A program made the position numbers and the translations under genes. The notes under the pieces were generated by a model, which worked only from the letters and a program-made list of their open reading frames with translations, was not told where the DNA came from and did not search any database. A DNA stretch of 64,000 bases from Streptosporangium sp. NBC_01495. Lineage in GTDB: Bacteria > Actinomycetota > Actinomycetes > Streptosporangiales > Streptosporangiaceae. Shown here in pieces: positions 49,593-57,477 of this stretch (position 1 is its first letter; every line of letters begins with the position of its first letter). The stretch is from positions 310,001-374,000 of the forward strand of contig NZ_CP109430.1 of NCBI RefSeq assembly GCF_036250735.1. Direction: 5' to 3'.

Positions 49593-49873
49593 CCCGCGCC
49601 GGATCCGTTCTTGCTCTGGTGAGGGCATCGTCGATCCTTCCCGCGCTGCCCTGCCGATCGCAGGCAGGCGAAATCCAGGCTCGACGCCTCCCCAAAGGCC
49701 CCTATTCGAGTTACTCTCGGGAGTGCGCGAGACACTGTCAGTTAGAACCTGGAGGGTGCTCACGCAACCTCGGGTGCCGTCGAGGGCCTAATCTCGGCGG
49801 CACCCTGCTCGTCTGGCCCGGCGCCCGTACGACCGTCGTTGCTGAGCGCCTGACCTGCGATGTGTCCCATGCT
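49593..49873. other. Intergenic stretch, no gene seen
   Basis: Between the HTH gene and the coiled-coil gene on the other strand. No ribosome site, hairpin or RNA gene is evident. The right end of the recombinase/transposase element should be near here but I cannot identify an inverted partner of its left end. Confidence 0.4.
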
Positions 49874-50365
49874 CTATGCCTCGTCGTTGGCGACTCCCTC
49901 CAGCGCGTGGCCATTGATGCCCGCGGCGATGGAGAACAGGCCCGGCTCGTGCTGGGTCAGCCAGCCCAGCGCCGTCAGTCGCTTGAGCCGTGCTCGGGTG
50001 GTCTCCACCCGCCCCCGCACGTCGGGCTCGCCCAGTGCTTGAGCCACTTCCTTGGCACGCATTGTCCGCCCGGAACTCGCCATGATCACAACGACCTGCT
50101 TGTCGAGCCCGGCGACCGGTTTCGGCGCCGGCGCCGCTTCCTCTGGCGAGGTGTGCGTCGGGGCATCAGGCGTTCCGCCAGAAGGCGCTTGCTTGGCGGG
50201 GGAATGCCCGGCCAGCAGCGGTGTGACTATCCTTCGGGCGGTGTCCAGGTCGCTCAGTCGAGCTTCCAGGGCCGCCACCTGCTCACGCAACGACTCAAGT
50301 TGCCCGCGGACAGACTCCTCGTCCGCAGCCAGCCGCTCCAGCAGCGATGCTTCGCCCAACGTCAT
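49874..50365 (-). CDS. Coiled-coil protein with C-terminal winged helix
   Basis: 163 residues from ATG 50365. The N-terminal third is a coiled coil (LERLAADEESVRGQLESLRE, then QVAALEARLSDLD); a Pro/Ala linker follows; residues 90-150 form a winged-helix pattern (VVVIMASSGRTMRAKEVAQA, then TTRARLKRLTALGWLTQHEP-G). It is probably a DNA-binding regulator. Similar genes occur near actinomycete transposons, but no function is established. Confidence 0.7.
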   Translation of the reverse strand: MTLGEASLLERLAADEESVRGQLESLREQVAALEARLSDLDTARRIVTPLLAGHSPAKQAPSGGTPDAPTHTSPEEAAPAPKPVAGLDKQVVVIMASSGRTMRAKEVAQALGEPDVRGRVETTRARLKRLTALGWLTQHEPGLFSIAAGINGHALEGVANDEA

Positions 50366-50640
50366 GCCCGACCTCCACGTACTGGCGCCGTGCGCAACCC
50401 CGCAGAAACCTGTGATTGCAAAGAGTCACATGATGCCTGCAAAACGTAACTGTAGATGGCTTTGCGGCTCACGTGAAGAGACACATCTGCAGCGGGCCCC
50501 TCACAGCCGACGCACAGCCGAGCACAGCTCTCCGCTTGCGACTACAGAGCCGCCGGGTGGCTCGCCGTTGACGTCGGCTTGTAAGCCTTTGATCGCTTCA
50601 TACCAAGTATGGGTGTAGATCGACGAAGGGAGCATGGCCG

Positions 50641-51192
50641 GTGCGTCGTAAACAGGCGGAGTTCGCCACAGACTCCGTGGCGTTCGAAGCCTTCTACCGG
50701 CGGCACGTCGAAGGCATCTCGCGATTCCTCGCCCGCCGGGCCGATGACCCCCATTTGGTCGCAGACCTGGTGGCGGATGTGTTCCTGGCGGTGATGGAGT
50801 CCGCTCACACCTACCGGCCGGGACGGGGCAGCGAAGTCGCGTGGCTGTACGGCGTAGCACGCAACACGCTCTCGGCCGAGCGGCGCCGGGCCTTGAGGGA
50901 GTCCCAGCTGACCGACCGAGTAAGCAGGCGGCGGCCGCTGGACAGCGACGACATCGCCCGGCTGGAGCAGCGCATCGACGCGGAGGAGCCTGCCCGGCGG
51001 GCCTTCCAGGCCATGGCCGAGCTGCCCGAGGGGGAACGCGCCGTGCTGGAGCTGGTCGTCCTCGATCAGCTGACGGTCACCGAAGCCGCGAGCTCCCTCG
51101 GCATCCGGTCGGGGACCGCCATGGTTCGGCTGCACCGCGCGCGCCGAACGCTCAAGGAAGTGCCCTTCGTCACGGAAGGAAACGGCACATGA
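50641..51192 (+). CDS. ECF RNA polymerase sigma factor
   Basis: 183 residues from GTG 50641, with GGGAGC upstream. Region 2: FEAFYRRHVEGISRFLARRA, DLVADVFLAVM and WLYGVARNTL; region 4: ELPEGERAVLELVVLDQLTV, TEAASSLGIRSGTAMVRLHR-ARRTL. It directs polymerase to stress-type promoters. The stop overlaps the next start (ATGA), so it is co-expressed with a membrane protein that may restrain it. Confidence 0.9.
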   Translation: MRRKQAEFATDSVAFEAFYRRHVEGISRFLARRADDPHLVADLVADVFLAVMESAHTYRPGRGSEVAWLYGVARNTLSAERRRALRESQLTDRVSRRRPLDSDDIARLEQRIDAEEPARRAFQAMAELPEGERAVLELVVLDQLTVTEAASSLGIRSGTAMVRLHRARRTLKEVPFVTEGNGT

Positions 51193-51782
51193 GTTTCGAG
51201 GAGCAGTTGCTGATGGATCTGAAAGTCGAATTCGCCGCGCGGGACGAACGCCGTCGCCGTACTGTTCGCCGTATTTCCGTGGGAGCGGCGGTGGCCGGCC
51301 TCGCCGCCGCGGCGGCCATCGCCGTACCGCTGATGGCCGGCACGGAGAGCCCGGCGTACGCGGTGAGCAAGAAGGCGGGCGGCACGGTGGGGGTCGAGAT
51401 TCGGGAGTTCAAAGACGCCGATCAACTGGAGCGGGACCTGCGGGCGGCGGGCGTCAGAGCGGACATCACGTACCTCGAGTCCGGCAAGCAGTGCGAGAAG
51501 AACAGAGGAAAGAGCGGCGTCCTGGCTCCGGACGGGCTCGTCACCATGCGGGAGGGCGGGCTGGATATCAAGCCTCGGCTCATCGACGAGGACAAGACAT
51601 TGGTGTTGGAGTTCTCCGGCAAACAGGACGATGAGAAGGAGCCCCCCGTAACCGGAAAAGTGTTCTGGAAGCTCGCCACGCTCCTGATCCCCGGCGATGT
51701 CGGCCCGTGCGTCGTCATCGACGACCCACAGTGGGACGATGATGGCAGCGACACATCAGGACAGCCGCCTGCGGGGAGCTAG
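51189..51782 (+). CDS. Putative membrane partner of the ECF sigma factor
   Basis: 197 residues. A short cytoplasmic basic segment (EFAARDERRRRTVRRI) precedes one transmembrane helix (VGAAVAGLAAAAAIAVPLMA) and an extracytoplasmic domain of about 145 residues with two Cys (KQCEKNRGK; DVGPCVVID). The zinc-binding anti-sigma motif HxxxCxxC is absent. Coupling to the sigma gene by a 4-bp overlap suggests a sensor or modulator; this is inferred. Confidence 0.75.
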   Translation: MSFEEQLLMDLKVEFAARDERRRRTVRRISVGAAVAGLAAAAAIAVPLMAGTESPAYAVSKKAGGTVGVEIREFKDADQLERDLRAAGVRADITYLESGKQCEKNRGKSGVLAPDGLVTMREGGLDIKPRLIDEDKTLVLEFSGKQDDEKEPPVTGKVFWKLATLLIPGDVGPCVVIDDPQWDDDGSDTSGQPPAGS

Positions 51783-52046
51783 CCCTCCGATAGGGCGATG
51801 CCCGCGCTACCGTCCAGTCCGGCACCACGACCCAGGGCGCGGGCTTGGCCAGAGGCGGCGACCGTGGCCCGGTCTGCGAGCGGACCGGGCCGCACGCGGA
51901 TACGAGGATCGTCCCCCGGCCGTGGTCGCCTCCAGGCGACGCGGGCCCCCCTCCTCCGCCACACGCATGAAGTTTTCCACCTCGGGGAACGCGGTGCGAC
52001 CGAAGATCGCTAGGGGCTGGGTGAACATTCACCGTATGAGCCTTTC
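51783..52046. other. Intergenic region after the sigma pair
   Basis: No supported gene. Near its end lie an inverted partial copy of the 59-bp repeat's first block (CGAAGATCGCT, about 52004) and a 14-bp palindrome GGTGAACATTCACC at about 52020-52033 that could be an operator. Confidence 0.4.
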
Positions 52047-52127
52047 GGGAAGCGATCATCGTCGTGTTGGGAAGCGATCTTCCAAGGTCCCCAGTTCGGC
52101 CAAGTCACGCCTACTCGTGAACGCCCC
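52047..52127 (+). repeat. 59-bp two-block repeat, copy A, with extra half-site
   Basis: Full copy 52069-52127: block 1 GGGAAGCGATCTTC, 31-bp variable spacer, block 2 CTCGTGAACGCCCC. An extra block-1 half-site GGGAAGCGATC begins exactly 22 bp upstream (52047). Followed directly by ACCAGGGGCCG, the truncated transposon end. Confidence 0.8.
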
Positions 52128-52545
52128 ACCAGGGGCCGTTCTTGAAACGGCTGGACTGAAGTTGACGGGATCCCGTCTGATCATCGAGATCAGGCGGGGT
52201 CTTGTCGTTTCAGGGGTTTCCGAATTGAGTTCGTCCTGGTTTGGGACCTGTGGAGCTGGTGTCTGGAGGGGCCCGAGTGGTGTCAGGGCGCTGGTGGAGG
52301 TCCGAGTTCGCGTCGCTGGGCAGGGCGAAGCCGACGCCGGGCCGGGTGCTGCGTCACGGTTATCTGGTTTGCGGGTTATGGGACGGGTGGTGGCCCGCTC
52401 CGGCCCGTGAGCGGCGAGCGGTCGAAGCGCTCTGCTGGGATCTCGAAGATGTCGGCGGATGTGTCGGGCTCGTCTGGGGGCTGGTGGATGTGGCGCCACT
52501 GATCGAGGAAGTGGTCGTTGGCGACGATGACGAGCAGCCGCCGGG
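52128..52545 (-). pseudogene. Truncated second copy of the DDE-transposase element end
   Basis: About 418 bp matching 46244-46650 in the same orientation with scattered substitutions and small gaps. It includes the terminal hairpins and the last about 50 codons of the transposase-like frame (WRHIHQPPDEPDTSADIFEI-type sequence), broken at about 52540. A relic of an earlier insertion beside repeat copy A. Confidence 0.8.
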
Positions 52546-52675
52546 CCTCTCGCGGGTTGAGTCAGCGAATGTCCCAAGGGCAGGAAACCAAGCCCTGGCA
52601 GGTCTCCGGCCGGATGGCCGGGGAACAGTACGCTTCACCGTCCCACCGCAGAACCACTTTTAAGATCAGAAAACT

Positions 52676-52733
52676 GGGAAGCGATCTTTCCGCTATCTCA
52701 CCAGCCCCAGGTCGCGGCACTCATGAACACCCC
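52676..52733 (+). repeat. 59-bp two-block repeat, copy B (58 bp)
   Basis: Block 1 GGGAAGCGATCTTT and block 2 CTCATGAACACCCC with one base fewer between them. CCCCAG at 30-35 of the unit is shared with copy C and, in weaker form, copy D. Confidence 0.75.
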
Positions 52734-52929
52734 GCAGAGAGTGGGACTCGCCTCGTCGTGGCCCTGGCCGAGGGGCTGGGGGCAGCCAACTCAAACAGCG
52801 GCAGTATCCGCAGCGCGAGTATGCCGATGCCGCTCGTGGCGAGAGGATCGGGTCGGTCGGTATCCGTGCGCGGGCACGCCTGGAGAAGCCGCGGGCGCAG
52901 GCGAACATCGAGGAGGTTGAGGTGGGGGC

Positions 52930-53107
52930 TCGTGGCTGAGGATGACGTGCTACTCGAGACCCGGATCGCTGAGCGGGCGGGCGCGTCGGTGAAAGAAGTC
53001 CGGGAGGTGTTCGCCGGCTACGGCGTTCCGCTGATCACCTCGCCGGCCAGGCCTCGCACCCTGCGGTTGCGCCGGTTGCGCATCAGGGCCGGATTGACGA
53101 GCAATCA
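52930..53107 (+). pseudogene. Fragment of an unidentified HTH-like protein
   Basis: An open stretch reads AEDDVLLETRIAERAGASVK, EVREVFAGYGVPLI, which looks like a real helix-turn-helix segment, but upstream sequence in this frame has no start context and downstream it runs into the Rrf2 promoter. Probably a gene remnant; identity unknown. Confidence 0.3.
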
Positions 53108-53132
53108 AACTGTAACTAGTCTCGTTGCAGTT
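53108..53132 (+). promoter_or_regulatory. Operator upstream of the Rrf2 regulator
   Basis: Inverted repeat AACTGTAAC-N7-GTTGCAGTT, 36 bp before the Rrf2 start codon. The same ACTGTAACT-N5-(A/C)GTxGCAGT pattern recurs at 53659-53681 before the MFS gene, so the regulator probably controls itself and the exporter. Confidence 0.7.
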
Positions 53133-53167
53133 CGATCGGTGCCGCGGCGGAACGCGAAGGGGTCACA

Positions 53168-53614
53168 GTGGGTCTCAGCAGCAGGAGCGCGGTCGCGATT
53201 CACGCGCTCACGATGTTGGCGCGCTGGGGTGAGCACTCGCTGACCTCCGCGGAGATCGCGGACAGCCTGGCGAGCAATCCGGTTCTCGTGCGGCGCATTC
53301 TCGGCAGCCTGCGGGACGCGGGCCTGGTGTGGTCCACCGAAGGGCGCGGTGGCGGCTGGTCCCTTGCCCGCGCCCCGCGCGAGATCACGCTCTACGACGC
53401 GTACAGCGCCGTCGAGGCGGGGCCGGTCCTGTCGCGGCACGCCCATCCGCCCAGCGCCGAGTGCGAGGTCGGGCGCAACATCCAGGCCCTGCTGGAGGTG
53501 GAGTTCCGGGACGCGGAACGGGCCATGGAAGAACGGCTCGGCCGGACGACCATCGCCCACCTACTCCAGCAGGTGCTGGACATCGAGCGTGAACTCGCGT
53601 TACCCAATCGCTAG
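53168..53614 (+). CDS. Rrf2-family transcriptional regulator
   Basis: 148 residues from GTG 53168. Winged HTH: SRSAVAIHALTMLARWGEHS, LTSAEIADSLASNPVLVRRI, LGSLRDAGLVWSTEGRGGGW. There is only one Cys (AECEVG), so an Fe-S cluster of the IscR/NsrR three-Cys type is unlikely; a YwnA-like regulator fits better. It lies 92 bp before an MFS exporter with matching operators, so it probably represses the exporter until a drug or reactive compound is sensed. Confidence 0.88.
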   Translation: MGLSSRSAVAIHALTMLARWGEHSLTSAEIADSLASNPVLVRRILGSLRDAGLVWSTEGRGGGWSLARAPREITLYDAYSAVEAGPVLSRHAHPPSAECEVGRNIQALLEVEFRDAERAMEERLGRTTIAHLLQQVLDIERELALPNR

Positions 53615-53658
53615 CTGAGCAGTGGCGGAGGCAAGCCCTCCGCCCTTCTTTTGCCCTA

Positions 53659-53681
53659 ACTGTAACTACGACAGTGGCAGT
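53659..53681 (+). promoter_or_regulatory. Operator upstream of the MFS exporter
   Basis: ACTGTAACT-ACGAC-AGTGGCAGT, an imperfect inverted repeat 26 bp before the MFS start, same half-site and spacing as 53109-53131. Confidence 0.65.
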
Positions 53682-53706
53682 AAATGCCGTGCGGAGGACG
53701 CGTCGA

Positions 53707-55182
53707 ATGACACCCACGTCGACCACAACCGAACGAACCGGCTCAGGGCCGGCCCTGCTGGCGGTGCTCATGCCGGCGATGCTCGCCACGGTCATCGCCA
53801 GCGACATGGTCAATCTCATGCTCCCGTCGATCGGAGCGGAGTTCGGGGCTTCGGAGGCGGAACTCGCGTGGGTCGTCACCGGCTTCCTGCTGATGTTCTC
53901 GGTCGGCATCCCCTTCTACGGCCGCGTCTCCGACCGGGTGAGCCTGCGGCGTCTGTTCGGTTTCGCCCTGCTGACCTACGCCGCCGGGAGCCTGGTCTGC
54001 GCGCTCGCCCCGGATCTCCTCGTACTCGTGCTCGGCCGGATCGTGATGGGGGTGGGCGCGGCCGCGATACCCGTGCTCTCGATCATCGCCGTCACCAGGC
54101 TGATGCCGCAGGACAAACGAGGAATGGGGATCGGCGTCGTCTCGGCGGCCGCGGGTATCGGCACCGCCGCCGGACCGGCCATCGGCGGCGGGATCGGCCA
54201 GTTCCTCGGATGGCCCGCGCTGTTCTGGCTCATGCTCGTGGTCGCGCTGGTACTGCTTCCCGCGGCGTTGCGCGTGCTACCGGGCGAGCCCCCGGCGGGT
54301 ACGGGCCGGTTCGACCTTCTCGGCGGCATCCTCCTGGGCCTCGGCGCCGGGCTGGTCCTGTTCGGCATGACCCAGGCGCAGGTCGCCGGCTTCGCCGCCC
54401 CCTCCTCCTGGGGCAGCCTCATGGTGGCGGTCGTGGCGATCGCGCTCTTCGGGTGGCGCACCGTCCGCGTCGCGCAGCCGTTCGTCCCGCCCGCGCTGTT
54501 CACCAACCGGGTCTATCGGACCGCGGTCGTCGTCGCGTTCCTGGCCATGATCGTCAACCTCGGCGGCCTGGTATTCGTTCCGCTGCTGGTGGTCGACGTC
54601 AACGGTCTCGGCCCGGGGGCGGGGGCCCTGGTCATGATCCCGGCCGGGGCCGCCGTCGCCGTCGTCTCGCCGCTGATCGGCCGCCTCGCCGACCGCATCG
54701 GCACCCGCCCCCTGGTGCTGACGGGCCTCGCGCTCATGGGGCTGTTCGCCCTGTTCCTCTCGGCCCTCACGGGAGGTGCGTCGGTGATTCCCGCGGGGGC
54801 CGGGATTCTCGGGCTCAGTGTCGGCTTCATCTTCGTGATGACCCCGCTCATCAGCGCCGCGGCGAGCGCGTTGCCGGCCGACCAGGTCGGCGTCGGCCTC
54901 GGGATCCTCCAGGGAGCCCAGTTCCTCGGCGCCGGCGCCGGCCCGGCCCTGTTCGGTGTCCTGGTGACCGCGAGGCAGCAAAGCGGCAGCGCCGCCATTA
55001 ACCCCCTGTACCCCGGCCAGGAAGGCGCCGCCTTCTCCGACGCCTTCCTGGCCATGGCCGTGGTCGTCGTCCTCACGTTGATCGTCGCGTTCCGGATGCG
55101 TCCCGCCCCCGTGGCCACGCCGCCTCACGACGCGGACAAGGTCCACCAGGACGCGGGTCGGGAAACCGCCGGTAGCCCATGA
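53707..55182 (+). CDS. MFS multidrug exporter, DHA2 family
   Basis: 491 residues from ATG 53707 with GGAGGA upstream. About 14 hydrophobic helices. DMVNLMLPSIGAEFGASEAE and WVVTGFLLMFSVGIPFYGRV, SDRVSLRRLFGFA (motif A) and LGRIVMGVGAAAIPVLSIIA (motif B), with a motif C-like GPAIGGGIGQFLGW in helix 5, mark a proton-driven drug exporter. It is likely controlled by the Rrf2 regulator upstream. Substrate unknown. Confidence 0.9.
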   Translation: MTPTSTTTERTGSGPALLAVLMPAMLATVIASDMVNLMLPSIGAEFGASEAELAWVVTGFLLMFSVGIPFYGRVSDRVSLRRLFGFALLTYAAGSLVCALAPDLLVLVLGRIVMGVGAAAIPVLSIIAVTRLMPQDKRGMGIGVVSAAAGIGTAAGPAIGGGIGQFLGWPALFWLMLVVALVLLPAALRVLPGEPPAGTGRFDLLGGILLGLGAGLVLFGMTQAQVAGFAAPSSWGSLMVAVVAIALFGWRTVRVAQPFVPPALFTNRVYRTAVVVAFLAMIVNLGGLVFVPLLVVDVNGLGPGAGALVMIPAGAAVAVVSPLIGRLADRIGTRPLVLTGLALMGLFALFLSALTGGASVIPAGAGILGLSVGFIFVMTPLISAAASALPADQVGVGLGILQGAQFLGAGAGPALFGVLVTARQQSGSAAINPLYPGQEGAAFSDAFLAMAVVVVLTLIVAFRMRPAPVATPPHDADKVHQDAGRETAGSP

Positions 55183-55308
55183 TCACAGAATCACCGAGAC
55201 GGCCGGAGACGGCCAGGATCCGGACGTCGCCTACGTTCCCGAGTCGGTGTGACGGAGTTTCCGGACGGCGACTTGTATTCCGAGACCTGTATTCCGAGGA
55301 GGATCGCG

Positions 55309-56184
55309 TTGAAAACGATTGTTGTGTCAGGAGGCACCTCGGGTATCGGGGAGGCGCTCGCGTACACCTACCTCGACCGGGGCGACCAAGTGATCGTCAT
55401 CGGTAAAGATCCGGCGAAGGGGAAGAGGTTTCTCAACGCGGCGGAGAAGGAAGGTGCCGGCGGCCGGGCCTTCTTCATACGCGCGGACCTCAGCCTCGTC
55501 AGCGAAAACCAACGAGCCATCGGGGAAATCAAAGCAAGGTTCGCGGTGGTGGACGTTCTCGTGCTGTGCGCGCGATACTTCCGTTCCTATCGCACGGTGA
55601 CCTCCGAAGGGTTCGAGCACAATTTCGCGCTGTACTATCTGAGCCGGTTCCTGCTCGGATACGGCCTGGTCGACCAGATGGAGAAGGCCGACGATCCTGT
55701 CGTCATGAACATCGCCGGCCCCGGTGTGAGCGCGGGGAGCATCCAGTGGGATGACCTCGGGATGGAACACGGCTACGACGGCTGGTCGGCCATGTTCCAG
55801 GGCGGGAAGCTGAACGACCTCCTCGGGGTCTCGTTCGCCGCCGAGCATCGCGGATACCGTACTCGCTATGTGCTCCTGTTCCCAGGCGGAACGCGGACCG
55901 GTTTCGCGGGTGAGTTCGACGCTTCCACCGCGGCCTATGTCGCCGAAATGAAGAGGATCGCGCAGCCGGTTGAGGTGGGGATCGTCCCGATCATCGCAAT
56001 TATCAACGCTCCGCCCCGCGAACCACTGAGCGCCTTTGTGGAGAGTAGACGTATCAGCCTCCTGCACCTGTCCTTTGACAAGGGCGCCGCGGCGCGGCTG
56101 GACGCCCTCACGCGAGAGTTGCTGCGCAGCAAGATGATCGCCGGAGCAATGCTCAACGGCGGCCCGCGGGGCGATGTGCCATGA
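55309..56184 (+). CDS. SDR-like protein with Phe in place of the catalytic Tyr
   Basis: 291 residues from TTG 55309, with GAGGAGG upstream; longer frame upstream lacks a site. The Rossmann motif VSGGTSGIGEALAYTYLDRG binds NAD(P)H, and DVLVLCARYF follows. Where short-chain dehydrogenases have YxxxK, this has AMFQGGKLNDLLGVSFA: Lys is kept but Tyr is Phe. Ordinary SDR catalysis would be impaired, so it may bind NADPH as a regulator or use other chemistry. It follows the MFS gene after 126 bp. Confidence 0.8.
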   Translation: MKTIVVSGGTSGIGEALAYTYLDRGDQVIVIGKDPAKGKRFLNAAEKEGAGGRAFFIRADLSLVSENQRAIGEIKARFAVVDVLVLCARYFRSYRTVTSEGFEHNFALYYLSRFLLGYGLVDQMEKADDPVVMNIAGPGVSAGSIQWDDLGMEHGYDGWSAMFQGGKLNDLLGVSFAAEHRGYRTRYVLLFPGGTRTGFAGEFDASTAAYVAEMKRIAQPVEVGIVPIIAIINAPPREPLSAFVESRRISLLHLSFDKGAAARLDALTRELLRSKMIAGAMLNGGPRGDVP

Positions 56185-56326
56185 CGGTCCGTCCTCGCCC
56201 GACTCGGCGGTCACGTCGTCGGTAGGCACCTGGTGTCAGGCCGTGCTCTCGTCCGAAGGCGGCGCCGAAGGCGAATTCCGACGTGTATCCGATCCGGTGG
56301 GCCACCGTCTTCGGAGCAGTGTCTGA
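56180..56326 (-). pseudogene. C-terminal remnant of an AraC-family regulator
   Basis: Minus-strand frame containing VAHRIGYTSEFAFGAAFGRE, HGLTPGAYRRRD, the last HTH helix and end of an AraC/XylS regulator. The upstream two thirds are missing; the sequence before it is non-homologous and carries repeat copy C. It overlaps the end of the SDR-like gene. Confidence 0.7.
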
Positions 56327-56423
56327 GGTGCGGTGCCGGCCATGGTCTCCTCCACGTCCCCGGACCGGGCAGCACTCCGGCCGCCGCCCGGCCTCCAGGC
56401 TGTCCCCGGGTGGAACCCACCCT

Positions 56424-56504
56424 GGGAAACGATCACTGCCTGCGCGGGAAGCGATCTTCGCGTGGGCAGTTTCGCCCCAGCTCAAGGTCGCTCGTGAACA
56501 CCCC
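56424..56504 (+). repeat. 59-bp two-block repeat, copy C, with extra half-site
   Basis: Full copy 56446-56504 (GGGAAGCGATCTTC ... CTCGTGAACACCCC). An extra GGGAAACGATC begins exactly 22 bp upstream, as in copy A. A rho-independent terminator follows 11 bp later. Confidence 0.85.
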
Positions 56505-56515
56505 ACCAGGTCAGA

Positions 56516-56547
56516 GGCCGTTTCCGAGCAATCGGGAACGGCCTTTT
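56516..56547 (+). terminator. Rho-independent terminator after repeat copy C
   Basis: GGCCGTTTCCGA-GCAA-TCGGGAACGGCC followed by TTTT: a 12-bp stem with one G-U pair and a GNRA loop. No ORF ends just before it; the nearest upstream features are repeat copy C and the AraC remnant. It may end a short untranslated transcript. Confidence 0.75.
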
Positions 56548-56656
56548 GCGTTGCTGAGTGACCAACTGACCGGAAAATAATCCACCTCAGCCAGGCAGGC
56601 GGCAGCGAACCCCGGCCGGTGGTCATCGGTTCGGGGTTTGCTGAGAGCGGTATGAG

Positions 56657-57463
56657 TCAGGCGGCGGAGGTCAGGGTGACGGTCAGACCGAGTGCTTCGA
56701 GCTGCCGGACATGGGTTCGGATCTTCTTGTCCTTATCCACGCGGTTGGCGTGGTAGTCGGCTCCTAAATCGAAGTAGCGGGTAGTGGGGTCGGCCAGCAG
56801 GTGCCAGATGATGACCAGGATCGATCGGGCGATGGCGACCAGGGCTTTGAGCTTGCCGCGGCGTTTGACGATGCGCCGGTAGCGTTCGCCGAGGAAGCTG
56901 TCGGTGCGCGAGGCTACGGCGGCGGCTTGGCCGAGGACTTCTTTGAGGTAGGGGTTGCCCTTGCCGGTCCGGCCGCCGGTGGGACTCTTGGCGCCGGACT
57001 GGATCGTTCGCGGGGACAGTTTCGCCCAGGAGACCAGATGACCCGCGGTGGGGAACCGCTTCAGGTCCAGGCCCACCTCCGCCAGGATGACGTGGGCGAC
57101 TGCCGGGCTGATGCCGGGGATGTCGTCAAGTCGTTCGACTGCCGATAGCGCCCGCCGGCTGATCGCGGCACCCTCGAGATGGTCATCGGGGCTTGCGTGA
57201 ACGTCGCTGTTGTCTGGCTCACGCTGCGCCTGGGCGGCGGGTAGATCCTCTAACAGCTGCTCGATTCGCGTGGTGAGCTTGGTGATCTGGGTCTCCAGGC
57301 CGTCGATCTGGGCCAGCAGCATCGCCGCGAGCTCGGCGTGGTGATCGTCGAACCGACCGGTGAGCGCCTCGAGCAGCGCGGGAATCTTGGCGCGCATCCT
57401 GCCGCGGGCCAACTCGGCCAGCACCCGTGGATCGCGTTCTCCCGCGATGAGCGCCTCGATCAT
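56657..57463 (-). pseudogene. IS110-family transposase, N-terminal half missing
   Basis: 269 residues of the C-terminal part: IEALIAGERDPRVLAELARG, RFDDHHAELAAML, the Transposase_20 segment ERLDDIPGISPAVAHVILAE and FPTAGHLVSWAKLSPRTIQS. The N-terminal DEDD catalytic domain of about 130 residues is absent, and DNA beyond the IS4 copy inserted at 57478 does not continue it. A dead fragment. Confidence 0.85.
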
Positions 57464-57477
57464 GTCCGGGCTACGGG

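Noticed and set aside
52069..52130. Repeat copies as tRNA-like genes, because block 2 is followed by CCACCA
   Set aside because: No acceptor stem, D arm or anticodon arm can be formed from the unit.
53622..55001. 459-residue overlapping frame in the MFS gene
   Set aside because: Arg/Pro-rich shadow; the 53707 frame encodes transmembrane helices with MFS motifs.
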